From assembly GCA_964030475.1 (NCBI GenBank), contig CAXIPT010000002.1, positions 18,374,961 to 18,438,960 of the forward strand: a stretch of DNA of 64,000 bases. Direction: 5' to 3'. This DNA is from Tethya wilhelma. Lineage: Eukaryota > Porifera > Demospongiae > Tethyida > Tethyidae. Both the position numbers and the translations under genes were made by a program. Of the stretch, positions 35,001 through 44,261 are shown in pieces (within the stretch, counting starts at the first letter, position 1; the number at the start of each line of letters is the position of its first letter). Under the pieces are notes generated by a model. It made no database searches and had not been told where the DNA came from. It saw only the letters and a list, made by a program, of their open reading frames with translations.

Positions 35001-37350
35001 ATCACATGCCAACAGTGATAAGAAACATCTCGCCGAGTCGGGCAATTATGGCTATCATTAATATGTATGACAAGTAGTAAAAATTTCAAAAAAAATAAGT
35101 AGTGTAGGAATGGGCAGTGTGGTAAAAAGCATTGGAACAAGGCATTTCTCAATTTCGGCACATGACTACTTCATTTTTGATTCATCTTGATCCCTAATAT
35201 GGATCTTCAGTGTAATAATATTATGTGCAATGATCTGTACTACTATATAGTATACCATAGCTTATTGTTGCATTGGTTCAATCTAATCAGTTGGCTAAGC
35301 AGTGGAGTAAACCATAGCAAGATAGGCAGCTTAAACTGGAGTGCAAGCCAAGAGTTGGGCATATAATTATAAAAAATGAAGTAGTCATGTGCCGAAATTG
35401 AGACATGCCTTGTTCCAATGCTTTTTACCGCACTGCCCATTCCTACACTACTTTTTTTTTTTTTGAAATTTTTACTACTTGTTCATTCACTTTTTTCAAC
35501 ACTACAGTGTGAAAACTATCAGAAACTGGTTAGTCCCTGCAAAAAGCTTAATTAAGTAGCAGTTACAATGCATTTCATTGTGCTGGAGGAACGCATGCGC
35601 ATAATACCACATGCATTGTAGTACATGAATTTATACACTAAGTTTCAAAGCTTTCTAGTTTTTGTTTAGGCCTATTTGAGATTGAAACGAGTATAAAAGA
35701 ATGTACTACCCACGAAAGGAACTTAATTTGTGCTGTCAAAGTTGGCTCAACACAATCTGGTTCTCTGGAAATCGTTTTCAAGTAAGTCAGTTAGGAAGTA
35801 CGTTAGAGAACAGAAATGGCACTATGGTGGCTTCCCACTAGCGCTCACTACTAGTGCTGAGGAAAGTTGTTGTGAGTTTTAGGCCTTGCATGCAATTGGT
35901 AATCTGTCAGTAAGTGCCTCTGAGCAACTTTGAAGGTTTAATTTTGTTTGACTAGATTTTTATAGTGGCCAACATTTTGTATGGTGTCTATGGGACAGTC
36001 GGCCCGATTCCTACTATACGTACTACCGTATATATATATGTATAGCAAGAATGGGTCGACTGTCCATAGTCACAATACAACTTAAAATGTTTATCACTAT
36101 AAAAATCTAGCAAAGCAAAGTTAAATGTTCAATGTTAAATGTTTTGCTCAAAATTTAAATTGTCTGCCTGCTTCTACTTTACAACATTGCTTAGCTAACT
36201 GAATTTGAACTATTACAAGTATGGATGATTAATTGAACCATGAATTTATGACAATAAGGATACGCCATTATTATTATGAGGGATCAAAAATGAGAATGAG
36301 TATAGTCATGTGCCCAAATTGAGACATGTCTTGTTCCAATATTGCACTTTCCATTCCTACTCTGTTTATTTTTATGAAATTTTTTCTACTTGTATAGTTA
36401 TACAACCCATGAAACTACAGTCATTAAAATTTAATATACAACATACCACATTGGTTGAAACAAATACAGAATGAGTCTCCAGTGCTGCTGCCAGTATCTA
36501 TGGGGTGTGTAATCAAGAGGGGCTGCAATGAACAAAGTAGTGAATCAATTTAATGCATACCTGAGACTGCCTCATTACAGCGGTCCAGGTTAGTGGTGCA
36601 TAAGCAGGTGATATTGTAATCATTACAATAATTCTTATGCAACTTCTTAAGACCTATAGAGATTGAGACCACACTGTCAGGATATTGTAGTAAATTTTGC
36701 GTATATTTTCATTCATAAGCAATGTCAATTTCTGACCAGTGCAATCACTTCCATCTTCAACCATTGTCAGGTTGTTGTAGATGGGGCAAATAACATCATC
36801 AGTCTCAGCTTCATTCGCTTCGGTAATATTAATTGTTGATGAATTATATCTTGTACACAAATCATTGGTTCTGTTCTCTACATTTTAAAGAAAATACTAG
36901 TCAGCTATAGCTTAATTGTATCAGTTCATGTATGAGGTCTGGCAAATAACTAATTGACTTACCTTTTGAAGTGTTACAGACAATAAAATCAGCCACTGTA
37001 CATTCTCCACTGTTAACTTTACTGGTATTGTATAAGTAGAAAGCAATGTCATTTTCTCCACAGTTATCCATTTTGAGGTAGACACTGTAATCATTGTCTT
37101 GAGGTGGGGTTAAAGTCTCATCCATGGTTATCCCTTCATGTGTGTGTATATGTTGTAACAGAATGATGATAAACTTACACTAGGCTTGCAGGCATGGAAA
37201 TCCACCACCATTACACGTACCAGTAAGGTTGGTACAGCAGGATCCAGCAGTGCACTCCACTAGCTGTGGTAATGGAGTACTGTTGGTGCTACTAAACTGA
37301 ACTGTGTTAGCTATTAGAGCTAACCACAGAGTAAGAGCAATTCTTGTCAT
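28426..37350 (-). CDS. Adhesion GPCR gene C: SRCR, Calx-beta, GAIN-GPS, 7TM type II, repeated tail
   Basis: Exons 5' to 3': 37350-37221 (ATG, signal peptide); 37133-36963; 36877-36737; 36653-36561; 36497-36447; SRCR 34826-34491; Calx-beta 34201-34028, 33681-33478; beta domain 33386-33249; stalk 33183-32975; 32730-32610; 32551-32444; 32362-32296; 32184-32055; 31994-31948; GPS 31888-31747; TM1 31587-31484; TM2 31407-31305; TM3 30868-30706; TM4 30635-30536; ECL2/TM5 30468-30402; 29712-29621; TM6 29533-29407; TM7 29319-29278; 29182-29090; tail 29060-28426. Phases agree through the 7TM. The link from 29090 to the tail has no clear acceptor: a deletion relative to gene D joins the intron start to the middle of the tail exon. 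The gene is otherwise intact. By family it is a surface receptor autocleaved at the GPS and likely G-protein coupled. Confidence 0.82.
29278..31587 (-). CDS. 7TM block of gene C (type II)
   Basis: TM1 YIGISFSFVTLTLTALVFIC; TM2 FIYINLCLSLIASHLVFVIG; TM3 VLLQYLYLVSFMWMLMEG; TM4 SYG joined to FPLLYVLLISVPIGFLL; ECL2 CWLNHNTHFIWSFNVP; TM5 GFLIMSLVIFQRQRKK; TM6 IMGLTWIVGALVF; TM7 GLAIFIVLVLVSKQ. Typical B2/adhesion class motifs. Type II is shared with D, E and (for TM5-TM7) F, but not A. Confidence 0.82.
29766..30180. repeat. Dispersed repeat family R2
   Basis: Begins tagtaggaatgggccca...ttccattgacacaatacaaa and includes actctggagagagcgttgac. Related copies lie at about 35640-36060 (inverted), 52075-52500 and 58768-59130. 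Here it is inside the TM5 intron of gene C. Confidence 0.65.
30190..30335. repeat. Hairpin MITE family 1, single arm
   Basis: aaataaagtagtcgtgtgccaaaatt...gcattgcccattcgtgcact matches one arm of the family. Directly follows the R2 repeat, as also at 52.5 kb, so R2 and family 1 may be parts of one larger element. Confidence 0.55.
31747..31888 (-). CDS. GPS exon of gene C
   Basis: GEWSTTGCEL, CECNHLTNF, FAILLSPMATG: canonical GPS with HL^T. Its nucleotide sequence is nearly identical to the GPS exons of A and B, although the next exon (TM1) is of a different type, so the module border between ectodomain and 7TM falls in the intron right after the GPS. Confidence 0.88.
33733..33950. repeat. MITE family 2-like copy, diverged
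   Basis: Begins taccatatagccggacatat and has internal inverted halves (tttgacggttaaatttg / taaaaccgtcaaatta). It lies in the Calx-beta intron of gene C. Confidence 0.45.
34234..34430. repeat. MITE family 2-like copy
   Basis: taccgtttagcaggaaagtt at the left and aactttccagctatagggta at the right are inverted complements. Located in the intron between SRCR and Calx-beta exons of gene C. Confidence 0.65.
34491..34826 (-). CDS. SRCR-domain exon of gene C
   Basis: Same phase 1-1 exon as in B, with GRLEICHDGIWKSVC, GWTDTEAHVVCRQL, PVYSNEVSCIGNESKL and IRIKCYG. One extra residue relative to B lies near the second cysteine (CDSGPGW against CGKGW). Cysteines are conserved. Confidence 0.85.
35046..35570. 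repeat. Hairpin MITE family 1, complete copy
   Basis: Near-perfect inverted arms: acaagtagtaaaaatttcaa / ttgaaatttttactacttgt, with ggaatgggcagtg and ggcacatgactacttcat mirrored. It lies in the intron before the SRCR exon of gene C and is followed by an inverted R2 copy (35640-36060). Confidence 0.8.
36270..36400. repeat. Hairpin MITE family 1, single arm
   Basis: gagtatagtcatgtgcccaaattgagacatgtcttgttccaa...ttctacttgt. One arm only, in the same intron of gene C. Confidence 0.6.
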
Positions 37351-37477
37351 GTCAACAGTAAGACTTTAGAGCTTTCTGGAGACACTTTCAATGAAGACTA
37401 CACAACACAATGTCTTAATTGCTGTTATAAAAGGGGGGGAAGGGGAAGGGAGAGGTTAGTAGTGTTTAGGGTTTAAT

Positions 37478-37530
37478 GAGGAAGTGTACTAATACCACAA
37501 ATTCCGTGATTAGGGTTTAATGAGGAAGTG
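37478..37530. promoter_or_regulatory. Duplicated ETS/PU.1-like sites upstream of gene C
   Basis: gaggaagtg occurs twice (37478-37486 and 37522-37530), each inside gggtttaatgaggaagtg. B and D have one copy. About 130-180 bp upstream of the ATG. Regulatory function is inferred only from conservation of the block. Confidence 0.35.
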
Positions 37531-38287
37531 CATTAATACCAGAAATTCCCCAATAACAAGCATGCACTAAATGTTATGCTAGATGGGACAAGAACGTTAA
37601 ATTTTTCTACTGTATAGGTTCTTAAACAACCAATATAATAATTATACAAAAAAAAACCATATATATATATATATACTAACTTGATGCAATGTGACAATCT
37701 GTTTGATATCTAGATCTGTTAGAATTTGTTTAACAGTTAGTTAATTTAGTCCTTAACATAATTATAATGGTAACAATTCTTTGGTCTCAAGCATATGTAC
37801 CTATCCAATGGACGTATAATACTAAACTGGCAAACATACAATATAATTATGCCAGACTTGTCAACATTGGTATTATACATAAGCAACCTGTTTGGGTAGT
37901 GTTATAATGACCTGTGGATCCTGTAGCACCCTTGGATATACGCATACTCCAATCTGTCCCTAACGTCACAAATTGTCATTTAGTCTCTATTTTGGGGTGG
38001 AGGTCATGACGCTGTAATGATGGCATGCATTGTTTGGTGGTGTTTATTTTTCTTGCTATCGCATGAGTTGAGCAAGAATTATAGGCCTGTAATTTGTCCT
38101 AAGTTGATTAAGTAATTTGTTGGTGTAACATACATATTCTGCCGTTGCTATAATGCTATTGGCAATGTTTAGATATTGAAGTAGCAAAATTAAAAGTTTC
38201 TTTTCTCCTCTATTGAAACAATAACGTACTGTTGCACTGTATGGGAGTGTAATAAAATCTTAATATCTTTGTGTAATGTTGCCTTAA

Positions 38288-38908
38288 GGTTACGGGGTAC
38301 ATTCTGTTATGAATATTTAATGAGCAAGAATAAAAACTTTCTTTTTGGCAAATTACTGCAGCAATTCCCTGCCAAATTTCAAACAACAGCTTAGACAGTT
38401 ATTCTTTTAAACTTTCAGGCCTAAACAGCGAAAAGACAACCTCAGCAGGCTTACTACACTCAGAGATACCAACAGAAAGAGTAGCCAAAAAATTTTGGCG
38501 TCAGTTTATTTCAAGAGGCAACGTTCTAGATCGAGTATGAGAGCGTTAGACGCTTATTTCCAACTCTCTGCAGGGCCAGATCTATTCGGTTGGCTTCTCT
38601 TTCTTATAGTATGAAAAAAATGGTAGCTCAAACTTACTTCTTGTCATGATTCTGCAGCAGAAGCGAAGACAAAAGCTGCCGTTTCTCTGTCGTTGAACGT
38701 GCTGTCAAATTTCTTTTTACATCTGGCCCTGCCCACATACAATCCCGTTAAAAAGAGCCACTTTATACGGTCACACGCGGAATACTTTGGAAAAAAACTG
38801 ACGCCAAAAAATCATGCCAACAGTTTTGCACAAGTTGCGGTTTGCTCCGCACTAAAATAACTACGCGTGCTCATTAAAATATTCATGAGCAAACGGTAGC
38901 CCGTAACC
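38288..38908. mobile_element. piggyBac-like MITE (TTAA duplication)
   Basis: 621 bp, TIRs ggttacgggg.../...cccgtaacc extended by tgctcat...aatattca pairs (about 45 bases), flanked by TTAA at 38284-38287 and 38909-38912. The paralogous region near 12000 reads ttgccttaatatgtctggcttg without insertion, a direct empty site. No transposase ORF. Confidence 0.85.
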
Positions 38909-39224
38909 TTAATATTTCTGGCTTGCAAGGTCATCTATTTTGGAAAAGTGTGTGTCATCTGAACATTACATGTTTATGAGTTTGACAACACTAAATCCAT
39001 CATCTCAATTGCTCATTATACTTTTTGAAAAAGATATATGTAATTGGTGTTAGGCCACTAGGTAGTTTAGTGGCCTAACACCAATTACATGTAAGAATGT
39101 TAAAATTTTCTACTGTAGGTTCTTAAACAACCAATATAATAATTATACAATAAAAACCCCTTGGTAACTTGATTTAATGCGACAATTCGTTTGATGTCTG
39201 TTAAAATTTGTTTAACAATTAGAC

Positions 39225-39700
39225 TAGAAGAGCTGGGTATGGGTCACTTCAAGAGGCTTGTCAACACTCAATGTTGCAACACATGGGTAGGATTTTACAA
39301 CAGAGAGTGATCTTTCTCCTAAGAGAACCCTACATGCATTGCAGAAATGGTTTTGACTTATATATTCCTGATTGTATTGTTAGGCATATTACAAGTACTA
39401 ATTTCATTTATTGTGTTTGTGTAGTTCCTAAACTTCATCTACGATGAGAACAATCTAAGAGGGTGGATACACGATGAGGTATGTCATTGCATGTTCTCTG
39501 CTCATTTGCTTCATACATGACTTCTATTTCGGTTATAATTATCTTTTCCCTTTGTGTTTGTAGTGGTGTAGGTTCTACAACAAGAGCTTTGTGGAAATGA
39601 GACTCATGTCTCCTATGCTCAGGTGGGCTACTGTTCCCCATTGTGGTGCTTTGTTTCATGATGGTTGTTGTGCTTATGTAATGTAAGTAATGCTACAGAA
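39225..39700 (+). pseudogene. CFAP99-like exon cluster, copy 3 (upstream exons)
   Basis: LEELGMGHFKRLVNTQ then damage (the GKMHR end and donor are lost); an intact exon 39425-39478 (FLNFIYDENNLRGWIHDE); and an exon from about 39564 with WCRFYNKSFVEMRLMSPMLRW. Same order as copies 1 and 2, lying downstream of gene C as copy 1 lies downstream of gene B. Confidence 0.45.
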
Positions 39701-41690
39701 TTCCTAGATTCTTTCAATTGTGCATGTGTTTTATAGCCCATAGTTTCCTCCTTAGTGTGTTTGTATGTTGTGTTATGTGCATATGGAAATGTATGATGTG
39801 TGCTCCTTCTGAAAAATGTCCATGGTTTATTGAGCTTGGTGAGCAGATTCAAATTTCCAACCACTATATTAAATTGACTTTATGGTGCAACCATATTCCA
39901 TGGAATGCCTTTACATGCTGTGGACAGGTTTATCAATGGGGTGTAACATATCTGCCTGCATTGCAAGAGGTCTAATCTTGAGAGAGAATGGAGTGATCTG
40001 TGTACACAACACAAACTTCAAAACCCAGGGCCAGTAATTATTATTGTATGCATACATTGGTTACTTGTGTGTGTGAGGGTGTGTGGGGCTAGGTGCATGG
40101 GTGGGTGGGTTTGTGTGTGTGTGTGTAACTCACGGCTTGGAATGCTTGTAGCAGTTGGGAATCTGTGAACAACAAACACAAATAGCAAAACTAAAAATTA
40201 GTTTCTCTTTTTCCAATCATGATGTTGGAGGCTCGCTTTCTCTGGTGTGGGTACACTTGTATAGGTCTTGGTTTGGTCAGGTTGAATGGTTTAGTCTATA
40301 TGTAATAGTGAAATCACAAATGATTGATGATAATAGCAGGGGCAATGAGGTTTATACCCATCAACTAAACTTTGGGAGAAATCGATAAGGTAGATGAGTA
40401 GTGTTATATACATGTCCTTACATGCAGGCATAATCGTGAATTCTTCAATAGTAGACCAATCAAACGTGCATGCAATAGAATAGATCTTATTGCTGCTCAA
40501 TACAAAATTAAAGCAACACAGCAAGAAAAATAGGTCAAAGTTCCCTTGCCTGAAAACCACATCACGCATGTACCCCCCTCCTGATACACACACTCTCAAC
40601 CACTCCTCTCAAAACTCCGACCATGACTCCACAAGCTCGATTTCACAAAGGTTGGTGATGTAATTAACCCTTGACCCACCTATGTCGTGCACATGTATAT
40701 AATTATGCAAGTCTACAACTCTACTTGACCTGCATTAATTGGCGTGGATAAATTGGTGTATGCAATTATCGGTACATGAGAACGGGCTTATTGCTAGAGC
40801 ATTTTGATCATTTCAGGAGACAAATCACCAATCAGTATCTCATTTGTTTGATAGGCATCTGTAAAGGGTTGGTCTTATTTGGCAAATTAATTTTCAGTTA
40901 GGAAGTTGTGTATAAGAATTTATTGCTATTTCTTTGATGTTTTGCGTAAATCATTTGGTGTGTTGAAAGTGAACTGACTGCATGTACGTATTTAAGGTTT
41001 GTGTATTGCAAACATGTATCTATTGCTGTAGTTATTAACATATAGATTCATGTGCACATCGCACCCAGTACTTAACTTCTAATGACAGGTTTAATAGTTC
41101 ATAATATATTAAGTAGTTTGATCCATTCTAGAATGAGACTATAATTAAATTAAATATTATACTATAATCCCTGTACCCACTTTCACACAAGTGCGTGTAT
41201 AAACTTTCATCATTGATAAACTAACACTATAGCTCCTTATTACACCCATCATTGAGTTTTAATATGTTATGCCCTTCTTTCCTTACTCACAATTATCATT
41301 TTTGATGTTGCTGATTGAGCTATGTAGTGCTGACTGCACTATGTCTAATTGTTTCATCCCATGTGTCTCCATGTACCACGCATAGTTGAACTCAATAGTA
41401 TTCAATGGACTTGTTACGTTGATGCACTCTTGCATGACTGCATGCATGTAGCTACACACGTGGTGTGTGTACTTATATATGTGCTTGCAGTTTGTATTCA
41501 TGATCATAAGTGCACTATGGATGTAAATTAGGTAATCAAAGGAATAGATAAAGATACAATGTCGATTGTCTCTTGTACAATACATTTACTTGTACCATAT
41601 AATATATTGATTCTTTGATATTGCTGTGTGTATGTACGTAAACGTCGGTCACCTGTGTGTGTGTCTGTGTTGATGCGAACAATGGTTCTA
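39700..41690. other. Intergenic/intronic stretch within CFAP99-like copy 3
   Basis: Contains a GT-rich microsatellite (40070-40125) and several short ORFs with no recognised product. An 85-codon plus-strand ORF at 39718-39975 has Cys/Trp content but no family I recognise. Possible transposon remnants, none with clear ends. Confidence 0.35.
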
Positions 41691-41714
41691 TTCTCTTAGC
41701 TTCCCAAGTCAACT

Positions 41715-42480
41715 TACAGCTAGTAGGCCCAATGAGGAACAACAGCTGGCTAAGGCATTCCATGCACCAAAGCAGAAAGAGAGCAGAGGTACACTCATTA
41801 GCAAATGTCTGTTGCATTATTGTGACATAAATATTTTACAATGTTCTTGAATGTTAACGTGGACACACACTGCTTTTGGTGATATTGTAGTGTATGTTTT
41901 TGACCACCACTTACCACATTGCTTGCTGCTTTCCCACAGGATGTCTTACAAGAAGCAAACAAGCTTCACATCTCCTGTGCCACTACTGAGAAGTCAGAAA
42001 AGGCCAAGGTACTCATCATTGTTGCTGTACTATACCATTGATGCATGCGCTGTGTTAACATTCTTATTAGCCTCATACCCAGGCTCTCCTCTGACCTTTC
42101 ACCGTTAGTGTGTAAGGTCAAAGGAGAGAGCCTGTGTACTGAAGCTAGTTATTATGGTATCTTTATCATTACTGTATAGAGAAAGATGGAGGATATCATT
42201 GCTGAGCAAGAGGAAGGGTACATTTCAATAGTAATTCTTGTATATTCATTTTAAATCTTATCTCTTGTTTGATTTGCAGACTGCAACATGCTCCTATCAA
42301 ACCCACTCCAGTAGCTTCATCCATGGTAACCAGAAAAATGATGTAATATGACACATTGTGTAGTATGTGTGCATATCCACATTTTTATGATTTTATAGGG
42401 TTAAGGAGAGTTGTCCAATCAAGCTAAATGCTGCTGCCATCTTGAGAGAAGAAGCCTGAGTTTGCAGACACGAGAAAGAA
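41715..42480 (+). pseudogene. CFAP99-like downstream exons, copy 3
   Basis: Pieces in order: SRPNEEQQLAK (about 41722-41756); exon 41940-42008 (DVLQEANKLHISC then TTEKSEKAK); exon 42180-42217 (RKMEDIIAEQEEG); exon 42280-42325 (LQHAPIKPTPVASSM); from 42399, PIKLNAAAILREEA followed directly by TGA where the family continues. KLNAAAILRE followed by a charged helix is what led me to CFAP99, a cilia/flagella-associated protein. The early stop and damaged upstream exons make this a pseudogene. Confidence 0.45.
42065..42145. repeat. Short hairpin repeat (caggctctcct)
   Basis: cctcatacccaggctctcct...gacctttc is mirrored by gtaaggtcaaaggagagagcctg. A related piece is at 59130-59182 (ctcgtacccaggctcc...aggagcctggtacac). 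MITE-like, in a CFAP99-like intron. Confidence 0.65.
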
Positions 42481-42799
42481 GAAGAGAAGAGGTATTTATT
42501 CAATTGTGCTGTGAGGGAGTGTGTACATGTGAGAAAGAGTACGTTGTTTCTTTTTAGGCTGGCCAGTGTGTATGAAATTAGGTAATGTACTGTTTAGTTT
42601 CACATTAAAGATGGTGATTCACTTACCAGTAAGCATTCTGTGGGGATTACTGTCATGCAACCTAAATGGCCTGGCTGCCAGAGAGCCTATCATGATTCGA
42701 TCTGTGGTTCATTTTGGCTAGCTAGCTAGGTAGAGGCTCCAAGAGAGAGTCAATGTAATCCATATGTCTGTCTTTACCATTGTAATCTACTATCAAGTT

Positions 42800-43320
42800 T
42801 CTGTGTCCTGTGAGCCAAACAAACTTTTTACAAATTTAGGCAGTACAGTTGTGATCCTAGTTATCGTGTAGAGATACACATTCCTTTTAATTAAAGCACT
42901 GACACCATCCATGGTGGCATTATATGTCAAGTGTGGAAGCTCATTATAAACTTGCAATGGTGGTTTAAGTTTTGCCATCTGAATCAGTAATAAATGATGC
43001 ATGTTGGTCCCACAGCTCAATGATGTAACCCAAAATGGTCACATGATCCAGTTCACCTAGATTGAACATCACTACATGGTGCCATACATTCTTCTTGCCT
43101 CCACTTCAAGCTAGCTATAGGCCCTCATCGATCCGCGAATGTCTCTAATTTGTCGATAAGGTCTGAAAATATCTTGTGTTTTGTGTTGTGAAACAGCTCA
43201 CACCAAAGAATAGTTCCACCTGAATTGTGTTCAGGCATAGGTATTTCAGCTGTGAGGTATGTTAGGTTCAATGACACATGGAACTTGTAGTAGCTTCTGA
43301 ACGCTTGTTCAGCTGCCAAA
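42800..43320 (-). pseudogene. Unrecognised exon fragments between C-unit and gene D
   Basis: Minus strand: 43319-43125 reads FRSYYKFHVSLNLTYLTAEI, PMPEHNSGG and LWCELFHNTKHKIFSDLID; about 43100-42990 reads NVWHHVVMFNLGELDHVTIL and GYIIELWDQHASFI. The first part matches the 5' exon region of gene F (27.39-27.57 kb), and both have decayed relatives at 57.3-57.6 kb. I do not recognise the family. It may be the N-terminal part of an F-type receptor left by duplication. Confidence 0.4.
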
Positions 43321-43713
43321 AAGACTTGTGCATCATTGAAATCTGAGCATCACACTCAATTAATTAAATGGATCAAGGCTGCAACATTTTTTTAGCAAGG
43401 TTCAATCAGCAACTATGTCGTTTGACACAATTGTAGTCAATTAGTTTGCATTAGGTAAATGATAGCATACTGAACATGTCCACACAATGCATATGCACCT
43501 GAAGTACATTCCAACTCTAGGGAGTAAATCTGATTCTGCCATGTGGATTACAATAAAATTAAAATCTAATAAATTAAATTATTAGTGATATGATGAAAAA
43601 ACAAGTATAGAGTGACTATAAATATTATGCACTTCCTTTCTGTGAACTGCGTCATGTATCATGTATTTTGCTAGCAAAAACTATCATGCATTAAAACTTG
43701 CACAGTGACACTG

Positions 43714-44261
43714 CTAACCACTGCAACTCAGTTCTTCTGTTGAGTTCTCAAGAGAGAATGAGTCATCTTCAACAGCCCACTTGTTTTGAAGGACTGGATC
43801 ATCACCTTTCAGGCGGTCACTCTCTTCATTCAGTTCATCATACAACGGATTCTTGAAATTAATGTCAGATTTGGGAGATTCAAGAGAGGTATTTTTGAGC
43901 TGTGTTAAATTATCGTTCTTTGTACTCCAACTAGAACTGGTATTGGCATAAGTTGGATTTTTATTGCCTTCTGAAGCTTCAGTTGTTTTACTACCAAATG
44001 TCCCTAGCTGGTATCCTAAGTTCATACAACAAAAGAACACAACAAGTATTGACAATACATGGTATCATATAGAAGAAAAGTTGATCTGTTCAAATGAAAA
44101 CAGCCAAGAGAAATAATTTATTAGTTTATGGATGGTGTAAACTTCCAAACAAAAAGTCTTAGCAAGCACCAATATGTGCACAAATCAAGTGCACTATACG
44201 TACCCATGTGCATATTGGGTGGATTCTTCACTGAGCTGTTGGTGTCTTTTCTGGAGCGAAA
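43714..44261 (-). CDS. Cytoplasmic tail exons of gene D
   Basis: Exon 44261-44204 (FRSRKDTNSSVKNPPNMHM) and terminal exon 44015-43714 (GYQLGTFGSKTTEA, NKNPTYANTSSSW, SDINFKNPLYDELNEESDRL, KWAVEDDSFSLE, stop after ELSCSG). NPTY and NPLY fit NPxY PTB-binding motifs. The second part is homologous to one unit of gene C's three-fold tail repeat. Confidence 0.75.

Noticed and set aside
37180..37220. 10-base deletion with stop in exon 1 of gene C
   Set aside because: The only donor compatible with exon 2 (CTG|GTACGT) lies upstream of the deletion, so the lost bases are intronic in this model.
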